Shown in pieces: positions 7,716 through 17,185 of a DNA stretch of 64,000 nt. The DNA comes from Nannocystis sp. RBIL2. Lineage in GTDB: Bacteria > Myxococcota_A > Polyangia > Nannocystales > Nannocystaceae. The position numbers and the translations under genes are program-made. The stretch covers positions 248,001-312,000 of the forward strand of contig NZ_JAPNJW010000002.1 of the NCBI RefSeq assembly GCF_026626745.1, given 5' to 3'. How positions within the stretch are numbered: the stretch's first letter is position 1; every line of letters begins with the position of its first letter. The notes under the pieces were generated by a model. The model made no database searches. It had not been told where the DNA came from and worked only from the letters and a program-made list of their open reading frames with translations.

Positions 7716-10013
7716 ATGACCACCCCGGCCGAATTCAATCCCGTCCCCGTGCTCGCCCGCGACCTGCAGCTGCCCGAGCGGGGCGTCGCTGCCGTGGTCC
7801 GACTGCTCGCCGAGGGCGCGACCGTGCCGTTCATCGCCCGCTACCGCAAGGAGGCCACCGGCGGGCTCGACGAGGTCCAGATCCGGGCGATCGAGGAGCG
7901 TCGCACCTACGTGCTCGAGCTCGAGGATCGCCGGCGCGCCGTGCTCGACACGATCGCCGCGCAGGGGCTTCTGACCGACGAGCTGCGGGCCAAGATCCTC
8001 GCCTGCGACACCAAGGCCGCGCTCGAGGACCTGTACCTGCCGTTCAAGCCCAAGCGGCGCACGCGGGCGATGGTGGCGCGCGAGCGCGGGCTGCAGCCGC
8101 TTGCCGATCGGATCCTCGCCCAGCCCGACGACGGCGATCCGCAGAGCGAGGCGGTCAAGTTCATCAAGACTGAGCTCGAGGTGCCCGACGTCAAGACCGC
8201 CCTGGCCGGGGCGCGTGACATCGTCGCCGAGGTCCTGGCCGAGTCGCCCGAGGTGCGGGCGATGGTCCGTGAGGCGTTCGCCAAGGAGGGCACCGTGCGC
8301 TCCGAGGTGATGGCCGACAAGGCCGGGCAGCCGACCAAGTTCGAGCAGTATTACGAGCACGAGGAACCGGCCGCGAACATGCCGTCGCACCGGTTCCTGG
8401 CCGTCCGTCGCGGCGAGCAGGAGGGCGTCCTGCGGGTCAAGATCGGCGTCGGCGCCGAATCCATCACCCCGCGGATCGAGGCGCTGGCCAAGGCGCGTGC
8501 GGGCACTCCGTTCCACGCCGAGATGGTGGCCGCCTCGCGCGACGCGTTCGTGCGCCTGCTGGCGCCGACGATCGAGACCGACGTGCGCATCGAGCTGAAG
8601 ATGAAGGCCGATCGCGAGGCCGTGCAGGTGTTCGGCGACAACCTGCGCGCGCTGCTGCTGGCGGCCCCGTTCGGCGGCCGGCGCGTCATCGGCCTCGACC
8701 CCGGCCTGCGCACCGGCTGCAAGTGCGCCGCGCTCGACGAGACCGGCACCTACCTGGCCCAGGTGACCCTCTACACCAGCCAGGGCGCGGCCGCGGCGGC
8801 GCGGGCCGAGCAGGAGCTGGTCGCCTTCGTCAAGACGCACAAGCCCGACGCGATCGCCGTCGGCAACGGCACCGGCGGGCGCGAGGCCGAGGCGTTCGTG
8901 CGCGCGGCGCTGGCCACGGCTGGCCTCAAGGACATCATCGTCGTGCCCGTCAGCGAGGCCGGCGCGAGCGTCTACAGCGCCTCCGAGGTCGCACGCGAGG
9001 AGCTGCCTGACCTCGACGTGACGATCCGCGGCGCCGTCTCGATCGCGCGCCGCTTGCAGGACCCGCTGGCCGAGCTGGTGAAGATCGATCCCAAGGCGAT
9101 CGGCGTCGGCCAGTACCAGCACGACGTGTTCCAGCCGCTGCTGGCGAAGAAGCTCGATCAGGTGGTCGAGAGCTGCGTCAACGGCGTCGGCGTCGACCTC
9201 AACACCGCGAGCGCGCCGCTGCTGTCGCGGGTGGCCGGCCTGCGACCCACCGTGGCCAAGAGCGTGGTCGAACACCGCGCCCGCAACGGCGCCTTCGCCA
9301 GCCGGCAAGCGCTGCTGACGGTGCCCGGGCTCGGGCCCAAGACCTTCGAGCAGGCGGCCGGCTTCCTGCGGATCCGCGGCGGCGAGCACCCGCTCGACGC
9401 GTCGGCCGTCCACCCCGAGCGCTACGCGCTGGTCGAGGCGATCGCCACCGACCTCGGCGTGCCGCTGGCGAAGCTGGTCGGCGACGCCGCGCTGGCCGCC
9501 AAGATCCCGGTGGCGCGTTACGCCACCGACAGCGTCGGCGAGCCGACGCTGCGCGACATCGTCGCCGAGCTCGGCAAGCCCGGCCGGGACCCGCGCGATC
9601 GCTTCGACCCGCCGAAGTTCCGCGCCGACGTCACGACCATGAACGACCTGAAGGTCGGCATGACCCTCGAGGGCGTCGTCACCAACGTGACTGCCTTCGG
9701 CGCCTTCGTCGACGTCGGCGTCCATCAGGACGGCCTCGTCCACATCTCGCAGCTCTCCGACCGCTTCGTGAAGGACCCGCACGAGGTCGTGAAGGCCGGC
9801 GACCGCCTCAAGGTGCGCGTGCTCGAGGTCGATCTCGAGCGGAAGCGCATCGCCTTGACCGCCAAGAGCGAGGCGCCGCGTGGACAGGCCCCGCAGCCCA
9901 AGGTGCACGAACGCACGCCGCTGAACAAGGGGCGGGGTCCGAAGCCCTCGGAGCAGCCGCGGGCCCAGCAGACCTTCAGCAACAACCCGTTCGCGCGCCT
10001 GCGCAAGCCGTGA
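7716..10013 (+). CDS. tex: Tex-family S1 RNA-binding transcription accessory protein
   Basis: Cytoplasmic nucleic-acid-binding protein of the Tex family (related to yeast Spt6), 765 aa, the normal length. The N-terminal helical region contains PFIARYRKEATGGLDEVQ. A YqgF/RNase-H-like domain follows (VIGLDPGLRTGCK to about residue 450), then helix-hairpin-helix repeats around VGVDLNTASAPLLSRVAGL, and a C-terminal S1 domain (VTNVTAFGAFVDVGVHQDGL). ATG at 7716 is chosen because the family begins just before this point; the open frame back to 7428 has no similarity and runs through palindromic repeats. Confidence 0.95.
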   Translation: MTTPAEFNPVPVLARDLQLPERGVAAVVRLLAEGATVPFIARYRKEATGGLDEVQIRAIEERRTYVLELEDRRRAVLDTIAAQGLLTDELRAKILACDTKAALEDLYLPFKPKRRTRAMVARERGLQPLADRILAQPDDGDPQSEAVKFIKTELEVPDVKTALAGARDIVAEVLAESPEVRAMVREAFAKEGTVRSEVMADKAGQPTKFEQYYEHEEPAANMPSHRFLAVRRGEQEGVLRVKIGVGAESITPRIEALAKARAGTPFHAEMVAASRDAFVRLLAPTIETDVRIELKMKADREAVQVFGDNLRALLLAAPFGGRRVIGLDPGLRTGCKCAALDETGTYLAQVTLYTSQGAAAAARAEQELVAFVKTHKPDAIAVGNGTGGREAEAFVRAALATAGLKDIIVVPVSEAGASVYSASEVAREELPDLDVTIRGAVSIARRLQDPLAELVKIDPKAIGVGQYQHDVFQPLLAKKLDQVVESCVNGVGVDLNTASAPLLSRVAGLRPTVAKSVVEHRARNGAFASRQALLTVPGLGPKTFEQAAGFLRIRGGEHPLDASAVHPERYALVEAIATDLGVPLAKLVGDAALAAKIPVARYATDSVGEPTLRDIVAELGKPGRDPRDRFDPPKFRADVTTMNDLKVGMTLEGVVTNVTAFGAFVDVGVHQDGLVHISQLSDRFVKDPHEVVKAGDRLKVRVLEVDLERKRIALTAKSEAPRGQAPQPKVHERTPLNKGRGPKPSEQPRAQQTFSNNPFARLRKP

Positions 10014-10043
10014 TCCACGCGAGCAATCCCCCTGCGGGACCGC

Positions 10044-10063
10044 TATGATGGGGCGTTCGCCCC
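10044..10063 (+). promoter_or_regulatory. Possible -10 box and start-adjacent hairpin
   Basis: TATGAT (10044-10049) is followed at once by GGGGC-GTTC-GCCCC (10050-10063), a perfect hairpin ending exactly at the ATG of the next gene. A transcript starting near 10056 would have almost no leader. No convincing -35 was seen. Confidence 0.35.
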
Positions 10064-10651
10064 ATGTCCGACGAGACGCCCGCGATCCGCGCCCATTACG
10101 CCAAGCTGGCGCTCAAGCGCCTGCGTGCCTATCCCGAGGGCAAGGGCAGCGGGATCCGTGAGCGCGTCGGCAGCGAGCGCCTGACCGCGATCCGCGACGC
10201 GGCGAGCCTCGACTGGGTGCCTGCGGCGACGGTCGTCGCGCTGTGCGACGCCATCCTCGAGGTGCTGGGCGAGGAAGCCGCGCGTGGGTTCTGGACCGAC
10301 CTCATGCGTGACAGCTACGACCACGGGATCCTGAAGCCGCTGACGATGCTCGCCGGCTTCGGGCTCGGCAAGTCGGCGATGTCGGGGCTCGTCAAGACTG
10401 CGCCGCGGGCGTGGCTGCTCTCGAGTCAGGCGTGCGGGACCCTGGAGGTCATCGACGACGCCGCGGGGCTCAAGCTGCGCAGCCACGACATGGCCCCTGA
10501 GATCTTGCACAGCCGCGGCTTCCTCTGCGTGTTCTACGGGGCGTGTCGGGCGATGCTCGACGTGCTGAAGAGCCGCGCGAGGCTGGAGATCTACGCCCAC
10601 GAGGTCGACGGGCAGCCGCAGCTCGGGTTCAGCTTTCAGCTCGACCCGTAA
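10064..10651 (+). CDS. Unknown protein, possibly a DUF2378-like myxobacterial family
   Basis: 195 aa, soluble, with no signal peptide or membrane segment. A middle region with Trp-Val-Pro (DWVPAATVVALCDAILEVLG) and the later PRAWLLSSQACGTLEV recall single-domain myxobacterial proteins of the DUF2378/TIGR02265 type, but this is a resemblance only. The C-terminal FYGACRAMLDVL and an alternating hydrophobic end (ARLEIYAHEV, LGFSFQL) suggest a terminal beta pair. It stands alone between tex and a lipoprotein gene. The start is fixed by ATG at 10064 behind a hairpin. Confidence 0.75.
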   Translation: MSDETPAIRAHYAKLALKRLRAYPEGKGSGIRERVGSERLTAIRDAASLDWVPAATVVALCDAILEVLGEEAARGFWTDLMRDSYDHGILKPLTMLAGFGLGKSAMSGLVKTAPRAWLLSSQACGTLEVIDDAAGLKLRSHDMAPEILHSRGFLCVFYGACRAMLDVLKSRARLEIYAHEVDGQPQLGFSFQLDP

Positions 10652-10810
10652 AACGCCGCCGGAGAGGCGCGAGCCAGGCGGTGCCGACGCCGTCGCTCGC
10701 GGGCAGGGGCGTCAGGGCGAGTTCGCCCACACGCGCGTGCGGGCCCGCGGGTGCGCGTCGCTGCCGCGACGGCGCCGCTTTGTGATAGCTTCCCGTCCCC
10801 AGGAGACAGC

Positions 10811-11893
10811 ATGTTGAAGCGCTCGTTGTTCATCGCCGCGGCTTTTGGCCTGTTCGTGGTCGCCGACGCCGGATGCAAGAAGCAGGAGGAGTCGACGGCA
10901 CCCGACGAGGTCGCCGAAAGCACCCCGAAGAAGAAGGGGGTGAGCGAGGACAACGAGGACAGCATGGTCGCCGCCGGGCCGTCTTCGAGCGAGGGTGAAG
11001 GCGAGTCCGCGCCCGCGACCACCGACATGGACGCCGCGGTCGCCAAGGAAGACGCCAAGGTCAAGAAGCCGGAGGTCAAGGAGGTCTGCAAGACCAAGAC
11101 CGTCGGCAAGGGCAAGGCGAAGAAGAAGGAGACCACCTGCGAGATGGTCGACAGCAACCCGAAGCTCAGCGCGTCGATCGGCGTGAACTCGCTGATCAAG
11201 GGCTTCGAGTGGGGCATGAGCCCCGATCAGGTGCTCGCCAAGCTGGGTGAGTCGATCAACAAGTACTTCGACGACCAGCTCAAGGAGACCAAGAACCCGA
11301 TGGATCAGGATCGGATCCGCAAGGAGCGGAACGATCAGATCAACGAGCTCAAGAAGGGTCACATCAAGTTCGCGTCGTCGACCAAGCACAAGTGGGGCGT
11401 CTCGCTCATCCAGTACGAGTTCGCCGACGACAACAACGAGGAGATGATCTGGGTCAAGGAAGGCTCGAAGCTGCGCAAGTTCTACTTCTTCAAGGACGGC
11501 CAGCTGTGGAAGATCGTCTACGCGTTCAACAAGGAGAAGTGGCCGGACAAGGACTACGCGGGCGTGGTCGACGGTTCCTTCAAGAAGTGGTTCGGCGTCA
11601 ACCCGGCCGCGAAGACCAAGCAGGACCCGAAGACCGCCGCGGTGCTGCTCCGCTACAACGAGTGGACCGGTGAGAAGAACGAGAAGGTCCGCTCGTTCGA
11701 CATGACCGAGGTCCACGGCGTCGTCGTCGTCGCCGTCGTCGACGGCGTGCAGGAGACCAGCATCGGCGAGCGCCTGCCCAACATCAAGGGCGACGACAAG
11801 TTCACCGACACCGTCGGCGACGTGCTCGGCACCTCCGATGTCGCCTACGACGAGAAGGGCAACATCATCGAGGGCAAGAACCCGGCCAAGTGA
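10811..11893 (+). CDS. Putative lipoprotein, unknown function
   Basis: 360 aa. The signal peptide MLKRSLFIAAAFGLFVVADAG ends in a lipobox whose Cys is near residue 22, so envelope anchoring is likely. A charged, Lys/Glu-rich linker (about 23-115) holds a Cys pair in VCKTKT and TTCEM. The folded part starts near SIGVNSLIKGFEWGMSPDQV; the FEWGMSPDQVLAKLGE segment resembles repeats in other delta-proteobacterial lipoproteins in which a short helix precedes a beta sheet, but no family is claimed. ATG at 10811 has AGGAGA five bases upstream. A terminator follows at 11953. Confidence 0.85.
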   Translation: MLKRSLFIAAAFGLFVVADAGCKKQEESTAPDEVAESTPKKKGVSEDNEDSMVAAGPSSSEGEGESAPATTDMDAAVAKEDAKVKKPEVKEVCKTKTVGKGKAKKKETTCEMVDSNPKLSASIGVNSLIKGFEWGMSPDQVLAKLGESINKYFDDQLKETKNPMDQDRIRKERNDQINELKKGHIKFASSTKHKWGVSLIQYEFADDNNEEMIWVKEGSKLRKFYFFKDGQLWKIVYAFNKEKWPDKDYAGVVDGSFKKWFGVNPAAKTKQDPKTAAVLLRYNEWTGEKNEKVRSFDMTEVHGVVVVAVVDGVQETSIGERLPNIKGDDKFTDTVGDVLGTSDVAYDEKGNIIEGKNPAK

Positions 11894-11952
11894 GCCGCCC
11901 GGCGCCGATCGGGTAGACGATTCAGGCGCCCTGTCCCGACGGCCATGTCCTC

Positions 11953-11990
11953 GCGGCCCTGTTCTTCGGAGCAGGGCCGCGGCGCTTTCT
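11953..11990 (+). terminator. Terminator after the 10811 lipoprotein gene
   Basis: GCGGCCCTG (11953-11961) pairs perfectly with 11972-11980, followed by GGCGCTTTCT. The CCTGTCC and CCATGTCC words just upstream (11930-11950) belong to the window's palindrome family. This hairpin, two repeat words and a promoter are all that the 369-bp gap 11894-12262 holds. Confidence 0.6.
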
Positions 11991-12087
11991 GGGCCCGGTG
12001 GCGCTCGCGCTGTCGGTCGTTCGCCTCGCGCTCGCGCCGACGTCCGGCCCGACGCCGCTTCACGGCCGCGTGACGATGGTGTTTCAA

Positions 12088-12105
12088 ACATGTCCCGAGA
12101 GACAT
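12088..12105. repeat. ACATGTCC-family element (imperfect)
   Basis: ACATGTCC at 12088-12095 is followed by GAGACAT (12099-12105), pairing over five bases. Degenerate copy. Confidence 0.55.
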
Positions 12106-12226
12106 CCTCTCGCGGCCTTTCCGCGTCGCGGGTTCGCCGCGACGGGCGGTCTCACGCGGGCGCGGCAGCGCGAGCGGAGCGGTTCGGCGGATCGGGCCCG
12201 GTGAAGCGACGACGTCACGGATGGGC

Positions 12227-12255
12227 TTGCGACCGCGAGTCCGCCGCGCTACACG
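12227..12255 (+). promoter_or_regulatory. Promoter predicting a leaderless mRNA
   Basis: TTGCGA (12227-12232), 17-bp spacer, TACACG (12250-12255). The ATG of the next gene starts seven bases after the -10, at the expected transcription start, and no Shine-Dalgarno is present. Confidence 0.45.
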
Positions 12256-12262
12256 CCCGCCG

Positions 12263-13036
12263 ATGCGACGCATGACCTTGACCTTCTTGATGACTTCGCT
12301 GCTCGCCTGCGGTGAGACCGGCGACACCACGACGACGACCGGGACCGTCGTCACTGCCGGTGACGACACGACCACCACGAGCGAGACCGACTCGACTGCG
12401 AGCGAGCCGACGACGGCGAGCGAGCCGACGTCCGGCACCGAGGGCGCGAGCGAGACGGGCACCACGACGAGCGACACGACCAGCGTGACGACGGTCGAGA
12501 CCACCGAGGCCACGACCGTGGACACGATCGCGACGACCGCGGTGGACACGACGAGCGAGACGACCGGCGAGACGACGACCGAGACGACCGGCGAGATGAC
12601 CGGCGAGACGACCGACACCACGACCGACACCACCGGCGACACCGAGGGGACCTCGCCCCTCGTGATCGCCATCGTCGACGCTTACCTCTACGCCGACTGC
12701 ATGCCGGTGTCCGAGCCCGATCCGGTCCAGGGCACCTGGTACGTCGAGTTCGACAACACCGACAACCCGAACGACACCGCCGCGGTCCTCACCGGCGCCT
12801 CGCTGTCGCTCGCGGGCGCCGACCCGCAGGTGATCGAGCCGATCCAGGTCCAGCCGCTCGAGAGCCCGCCGCTGCCCGCCGGCGAGTACATCAGCGTCGA
12901 GATGGCCAAGCTGCCCGGCATGGCCCACAGCGCCTGCGAGCACTGCGACGAGTTCTACGACCTGGTGCTCGAGTACGACGAGGACGGGGTGAAGCACCAC
13001 GTCCTGGAGGAGGTCACGATCTCCTGCTCGTTCTGA
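12263..13036 (+). CDS. Thr-rich lipoprotein, unknown function
   Basis: 257 aa. A very short signal peptide ends in the lipobox LLAC (Cys near 14). Residues 15-130 are a low-complexity Thr/Glu/Ser/Gly linker of repeated TTET, TSET and TGET units, and a compact domain of about 125 aa with four or more cysteines follows (YADCMPV, HSACEHCDEFYD, ISCSF). The plan, lipid anchor then long Thr linker then small Cys-bearing domain, suits a surface-exposed protein. ATG at 12263 is used because the signal peptide begins there. The family is not recognised. Confidence 0.85.
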   Translation: MRRMTLTFLMTSLLACGETGDTTTTTGTVVTAGDDTTTTSETDSTASEPTTASEPTSGTEGASETGTTTSDTTSVTTVETTEATTVDTIATTAVDTTSETTGETTTETTGEMTGETTDTTTDTTGDTEGTSPLVIAIVDAYLYADCMPVSEPDPVQGTWYVEFDNTDNPNDTAAVLTGASLSLAGADPQVIEPIQVQPLESPPLPAGEYISVEMAKLPGMAHSACEHCDEFYDLVLEYDEDGVKHHVLEEVTISCSF

Positions 13037-13059
13037 GCGCGACCGCCTCGTTCGCCGAA

Positions 13060-13085
13060 GAGACATGTCCTGAGGAACATGTCTC
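13060..13085. repeat. ACATGTCC-family palindrome between convergent genes
   Basis: GAGACATGT (13060-13068) and ACATGTCTC (13077-13085) form nine paired bases around an 8-base loop. It lies between two converging genes, so it may work as a bidirectional terminator. Confidence 0.8.
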
Positions 13086-13086
13086 C

Positions 13087-13114
13087 GAGGGCATGCCCCT
13101 GAGGGCATGCCCTC
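13087..13114. repeat. GGCATGCC-type palindrome between convergent genes
   Basis: Perfect 12-bp arms GAGGGCATGCCC (13087-13098) and its complement (13103-13114) with a CTGA loop. Compensated base changes relative to the ACATGTCC form keep the hairpin intact. Confidence 0.8.
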
Positions 13115-13118
13115 AAGT

Positions 13119-15323
13119 TCAGCGAGGCGCTCGGGCCTTTGCGGGCAGGTCGTCCCACTCGAGGTAGCTTCGGGCCATGTCGTACTCGAAGAAGGCCATG
13201 CGGCGGGTGTCGAGGACCTTGCGCATCAGCTCCTTCGCGCCGGCGGTGTTGCCGCTGCGCCAGCGGCGGAGGGCCTCGTAGAAGTAGGCCTCGGCGCGCT
13301 CGCCGGAGTCGGAGGCGCCGCGCAGGAGGTCGTCGAAGCTGAGCTTGCCCTGGGCGTGCTCGGCCAGGCGGGTCGGCCAGCGCTCGCCCTTGTAGGCCTC
13401 GAGGAACGCGATGACGCCCGGGTCCTGCGGCCGGTTCTGCCGCGCCGCCATCTCGTGCAGCCACAGCGCGAAGTACAGCTTGAGGCTGCCGCGCAGGTCC
13501 TCGCGCGGGGCCGCGGCGCGGAAGATCGCCAGAGCGTCCTCGTAGTAGCCGTGGCTGACGAGGAAGATCATCGGCTCGGCGTAGGCCTCGGCGCGGCCGT
13601 CGGCGGTGTCGCGGGCCTGGCGGAAGTCGGCCACCGCCTGCTCCACGTCGCCCATGTAGAACAGCAGCTTGCCGCGATCGATGAGCCGCGAGGCCCGCTC
13701 GCCCGGCGGGATGCTGGGGAACGCGATCAGCTTGTTGAGCTGGCGCAGGGCCGTCTGCATCTCCTGCTTGGCCTCGTCGGCCTTGCCCTCGCGGCGGGCG
13801 ATCGCGGCCAGCTGGGCGCGGCCTTGCGTCTCCCAGCGCAGGCGCAGCAGCTGGTTGTCGAACGGCAGGCCGAGCAGGGTCTCGTAGTGGCGGCGGGCCT
13901 CGGAGACCTTGCCGTCCTTGAACTCGATGGTGCCGAGCAGGTCGAGCGCGGCCGGCTGCGGCTCGCCGCGGACGCTGCGCTGCAGCAGGTCCTTGGCCCG
14001 GTCGACGCTGCCTTGCTCGTAGAGCGCCTCGGCGAGGGTGTACTGGGCCTCGGCGAGGCCGGGGCGGATCGGGCGGTCGCGCCACAGCTCGACCGCGCGG
14101 GCGTGGAACTTCTCGAGCTGGGGCATGCGCGCGAGCGCGGCGTCGAGGTCGATGGCGGCGATCCGCTCGAGGCTGGTCTGCTGCATCGAGGCCAGGTCCT
14201 GCCAGGCGTCGAAGATGTCCTCCTTGAGCTCGACGGTGCGCCGCAGGTGGGCGATCGCGGCGTCGACGAGGCCCTGCTTGCGCAGCGCGCGGGCCAGCAG
14301 CAGGTGCGCGAACGGATCGTCGGGGAAGCGCTGGACGGCCCGCCGCGCCAGGTTCTCGACGATGCCCCAGCCCTGGGTGAGGAAGGCCGGAGGTATCCTT
14401 TCGGACATGTCCTCGTCGTCAGGCAGGAACTGACGCGCCAGCTCGAGCAGCGGGCGCGCGCTCTTCTTGGCGTTGCGCGCGCTGTCGAGGTACTCCATCA
14501 ACTTGCGCGTCGGCATGTCGAGCTCGACGCGGGCCAGCGCCTGGCCGGCGCCGTCGAAGTCGTCGGCGCGCAGGTAGAGGCGCGTGACGAGGTAGCCGGT
14601 GACCTCGGCCCGGTGGCGCGCGGCGAGCCCGAGCTCGAGGTTCTCGCTGCTGCTGGCGACCTCGATCGCGGCCTCGTAGCGGGCGACGTAGAGGTCGGTC
14701 AGGCGCTGGACCACGAACGGGGCCGGGAAGTCGGCGGCGATCTCCTCGAGCGACTCCTCGAGCTCCTCGTGGCGCAGCACCGGCTCGTCGGAGAACGGGC
14801 TGTTGCGCACCACCCAGCCCTCGATCTCCGTCCAGCTGGCGATCGCCCGCTTGCGCACGTCGTCGTCGCCGAACTGCTGCTCGATGGCGGCGGCGAACAG
14901 CGCCGGCGACTCGTTGCCGCGGCGCGCCGCGGCGACGTAGATCCGGTGGGCCGCGGCGCACAGGCCGGGCTCGATCTGCCGGGCCCCGCGGAGCTCGCTC
15001 GGCCGCCACAGCCCGGCCGCGAACTGCAGCGCCTCGACCGCTTCCTCGGGGCGCTCGTCGTCGAGGGTCTTGTCGATGTAGCGGACCAGGAAGTCGAGCA
15101 GGACGCGGCGGAAGTCGGCGCGCTTGGGGCTGTTCTCGGGCAGCAGCGCGAACTGGTTGAGCGCGAGCGCGAAGTGGTCGAGGTCGGGGATCGACTTGGG
15201 CGCCTCTGGCGCCTGCAGCTCGCCGCGCGGGGCCCGGGCGCAGGCGGGCAGCAGCGGGGCGGCGGCGAGCACGAGCGCGAGCCAGCCCGTGAGAGGCGAG
15301 GTGCCGGAGAGAAAGAGGCGCAC
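13119..15323 (-). CDS. Large TPR-repeat lipoprotein
   Basis: 734 aa. The signal peptide ends in lipobox LLPAC (Cys near 28). Most of the rest is helical with many tetratricopeptide-like pairs, clearest in the middle: HLLLARALRKQGLVDAAIAH, EAQYTLAEALYEQGSVDRAK, LDLLGTIEFKDGKVSEARRH and KLLFYMGDVEQAVADFRQAR. TPR lipoproteins commonly scaffold envelope complexes; no partner is identifiable. The upstream neighbour on the same strand is a FadL-like outer-membrane protein, so both may be co-transcribed. A GGACATGTCC word lies within the coding sequence near 14405. Confidence 0.88.
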   Translation of the reverse strand: MRLFLSGTSPLTGWLALVLAAAPLLPACARAPRGELQAPEAPKSIPDLDHFALALNQFALLPENSPKRADFRRVLLDFLVRYIDKTLDDERPEEAVEALQFAAGLWRPSELRGARQIEPGLCAAAHRIYVAAARRGNESPALFAAAIEQQFGDDDVRKRAIASWTEIEGWVVRNSPFSDEPVLRHEELEESLEEIAADFPAPFVVQRLTDLYVARYEAAIEVASSSENLELGLAARHRAEVTGYLVTRLYLRADDFDGAGQALARVELDMPTRKLMEYLDSARNAKKSARPLLELARQFLPDDEDMSERIPPAFLTQGWGIVENLARRAVQRFPDDPFAHLLLARALRKQGLVDAAIAHLRRTVELKEDIFDAWQDLASMQQTSLERIAAIDLDAALARMPQLEKFHARAVELWRDRPIRPGLAEAQYTLAEALYEQGSVDRAKDLLQRSVRGEPQPAALDLLGTIEFKDGKVSEARRHYETLLGLPFDNQLLRLRWETQGRAQLAAIARREGKADEAKQEMQTALRQLNKLIAFPSIPPGERASRLIDRGKLLFYMGDVEQAVADFRQARDTADGRAEAYAEPMIFLVSHGYYEDALAIFRAAAPREDLRGSLKLYFALWLHEMAARQNRPQDPGVIAFLEAYKGERWPTRLAEHAQGKLSFDDLLRGASDSGERAEAYFYEALRRWRSGNTAGAKELMRKVLDTRRMAFFEYDMARSYLEWDDLPAKARAPR

Positions 15324-15381
15324 GATGTTGAGTGTACGCAGACCCTCGGTCCGCGGCCACCCAGGAGGGGCGCGCGGGCCG

Positions 15382-17052
15382 CTATTCGCGGCCGGGCGTG
15401 CGCTCCGCCCACCGCAGGGTCAGCATGAAGGTGTGCACCGCGCCGGTGTAGCGGCCGGCGTTGCTCGGTCGCCCGCGCCCGGCGAGCACGAGCGCGGCGT
15501 CGTCGCTGTTGATGTCGCCCCCGGCGGCGGCGAACCGGGTCGCGGCCGCGGGATCGAAGTCGCCGGGCCGGCCGGTGCTGCTCGGCAAGTAGAGGTCGAA
15601 GCCGTAGCCGGGCACGATCTGCAGGTTGCTCGAGCCGACCCGCAGCGGCACGCCGACGGTGATGCCCGCGCGCCAGCCGTCGTTGTTGCCGGGCTCGCGC
15701 GCGGTCCTGCGGACCACCGGCGACGAGAAGTGCCCCCCGAGCACCGCCGCGAGGTTCGAGCGGGCCTGGTAGGTGGTGTAGATGTCGAAGCCGAACAGGT
15801 CCTGGCGGCCGCGATAGCGCGTGCTCTCGGGCAAGAGCACGCTGTTGCGATCGAGGCCGACGAGGCTTATCTGCTGGCTGCCCGGATCGGCGCAACTTCG
15901 CACGCCCGCGCCGCGGCCGACGACGTCGTTGCAGAGGTCGATCCAGTAGAGGTTGGTGTCGATGTGCCAGAACCGGCCGCGATCGAGGACGAAGGCGGCC
16001 CCGATCGCGGCCTCGCGGCTGACTCGTTCGGTCATCGTGGCGTCGATCGGGCTGGCGACGCTGCACGGCAGCACGTCCGAGTCGGTGCCCTCGGTGGTGT
16101 CGGGCCGGCACACGAGGGCGTCGCCCGCGAGCGTCAGGTCGCCGCCGCGCACGAGCGGGCGCGTGCGGTAGCGCAGGCCGAGCGTGACGCGATCGCTGAC
16201 GTCGACGGCGAGGCCGAAGGTGAGGGCGACATCGAAGCCGGCCGGCCTGTTGTCGCGGTCGGGCAACCACCGCGTGCGCCCGTTGAAGCCGACTCGCTCG
16301 GCGCACAGCGGGTTCTCGACGCGGTTGCAGCGCGGGCCGTCGTCGCGGTGCTCGGACAGGACGGTGCTGTTGTCGTACGAGAACCGCTGGCGCAGCCGCG
16401 GCAGGTGGATGCCGATGCCGATCCGCAGGCTGGCGAGGATGTTCCACGCGACGGCGACGGTGATGTCGGTGCGCTGCGTGGCGGCGCCGCCGTTGAGCTT
16501 GCAGTTGGGATCGTCGCGGCGGCAGAAGAGCGGGGGGCGGCCGTCTTCCTCGGGCGCGAGGTGCCAGCGCAGGCGATCGTCGCTGGTGTAGTGGATCTCG
16601 CTGCCGAGATCGTAGGCGCCGATCCCGACGGCGAACGGCTCGAAGTAGAGGCTGCCCCCGACGAAATAGCCGCCCAGCGGGTTGTTGAGGTTGATGCGCG
16701 GGCCCAGCTCGCCGGTCGGGGTGCCGTCGGCGGCGACGGCTTCGCGCCGGATCCACCGCTGATCGAGGCCTCCGGTGCCGCTGAACTGGAAGCGAAAGCC
16801 CTTCATTCCGGCGAGCATCGCCGGGTTATGGTGAAGGGCCGTCAACGAGCGGCTGGCGGGGCCCTGCGGCTCCGCGCCGCCGAGTCGCTGCGCCTGGCCG
16901 GGGGCGGCGTGCGCGAGCGCCGGCACGCCGAGGAGGCCGGCCGCGAGGAGGCCGCAAAGGAGGTTTTGCGCGATTTCGCGCACACGCCCGCGGACGGATC
17001 GGAGGACTCGTGGTCCGTCCGAGGTTCGCCGCGTCCGTCGCCGAGAGCGCAT
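15382..17052 (-). CDS. FadL/OmpP1-like outer-membrane barrel protein
   Basis: 556 aa. The signal peptide (about residues 28-48, hydrophobic stretch LLCGLLAAGLLGVPALAHA) precedes a mature start with QAQRLGGAEPQGPASRSLTALHHNPAMLAGMKG, where the LHHNPAML stretch matches the FNPA signature after the plug helix of FadL-type transporters. Alternating short beta strands and Asp/Asn-rich turns follow to the end, with six or more cysteines in loops (FCRRDDPNCK, RCNRVENPLC), which suggests disulfide-stapled loops. FadL proteins import hydrophobic compounds; the substrate here is unknown. The start at 17052 gives an unusually long Arg-rich lead, so a later start is possible. Confidence 0.75.
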   Translation of the reverse strand: MRSRRRTRRTSDGPRVLRSVRGRVREIAQNLLCGLLAAGLLGVPALAHAAPGQAQRLGGAEPQGPASRSLTALHHNPAMLAGMKGFRFQFSGTGGLDQRWIRREAVAADGTPTGELGPRINLNNPLGGYFVGGSLYFEPFAVGIGAYDLGSEIHYTSDDRLRWHLAPEEDGRPPLFCRRDDPNCKLNGGAATQRTDITVAVAWNILASLRIGIGIHLPRLRQRFSYDNSTVLSEHRDDGPRCNRVENPLCAERVGFNGRTRWLPDRDNRPAGFDVALTFGLAVDVSDRVTLGLRYRTRPLVRGGDLTLAGDALVCRPDTTEGTDSDVLPCSVASPIDATMTERVSREAAIGAAFVLDRGRFWHIDTNLYWIDLCNDVVGRGAGVRSCADPGSQQISLVGLDRNSVLLPESTRYRGRQDLFGFDIYTTYQARSNLAAVLGGHFSSPVVRRTAREPGNNDGWRAGITVGVPLRVGSSNLQIVPGYGFDLYLPSSTGRPGDFDPAAATRFAAAGGDINSDDAALVLAGRGRPSNAGRYTGAVHTFMLTLRWAERTPGRE

Positions 17053-17094
17053 CGCGGGGGGCAGGATAACCCGGTTTGACCGCGACGGCCGCAG

Positions 17095-17124
17095 TTGACC
17101 CGCGCGCCATCAACTTCTTAGGAT
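17095..17124 (+). promoter_or_regulatory. Promoter for the FHA gene at 17186
   Basis: TTGACC (17095-17100), 18-bp spacer, TAGGAT (17119-17124). A TAG-starting -10 recurs in this window (TAGATG, TAGCCT, TAGACT). Confidence 0.55.
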
Positions 17125-17185
17125 GCCGGGGCGTACCGAGGACCACGCTCGCGCCACCCGGGCGAGCACCTCGGGGGGGACGTGC

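Noticed and set aside
13107..15428. Plus-strand frame of 773 codons
   Set aside because: It is antisense to the TPR lipoprotein, which has a signal peptide, a lipobox and repeats. The plus-strand reading has none of these.
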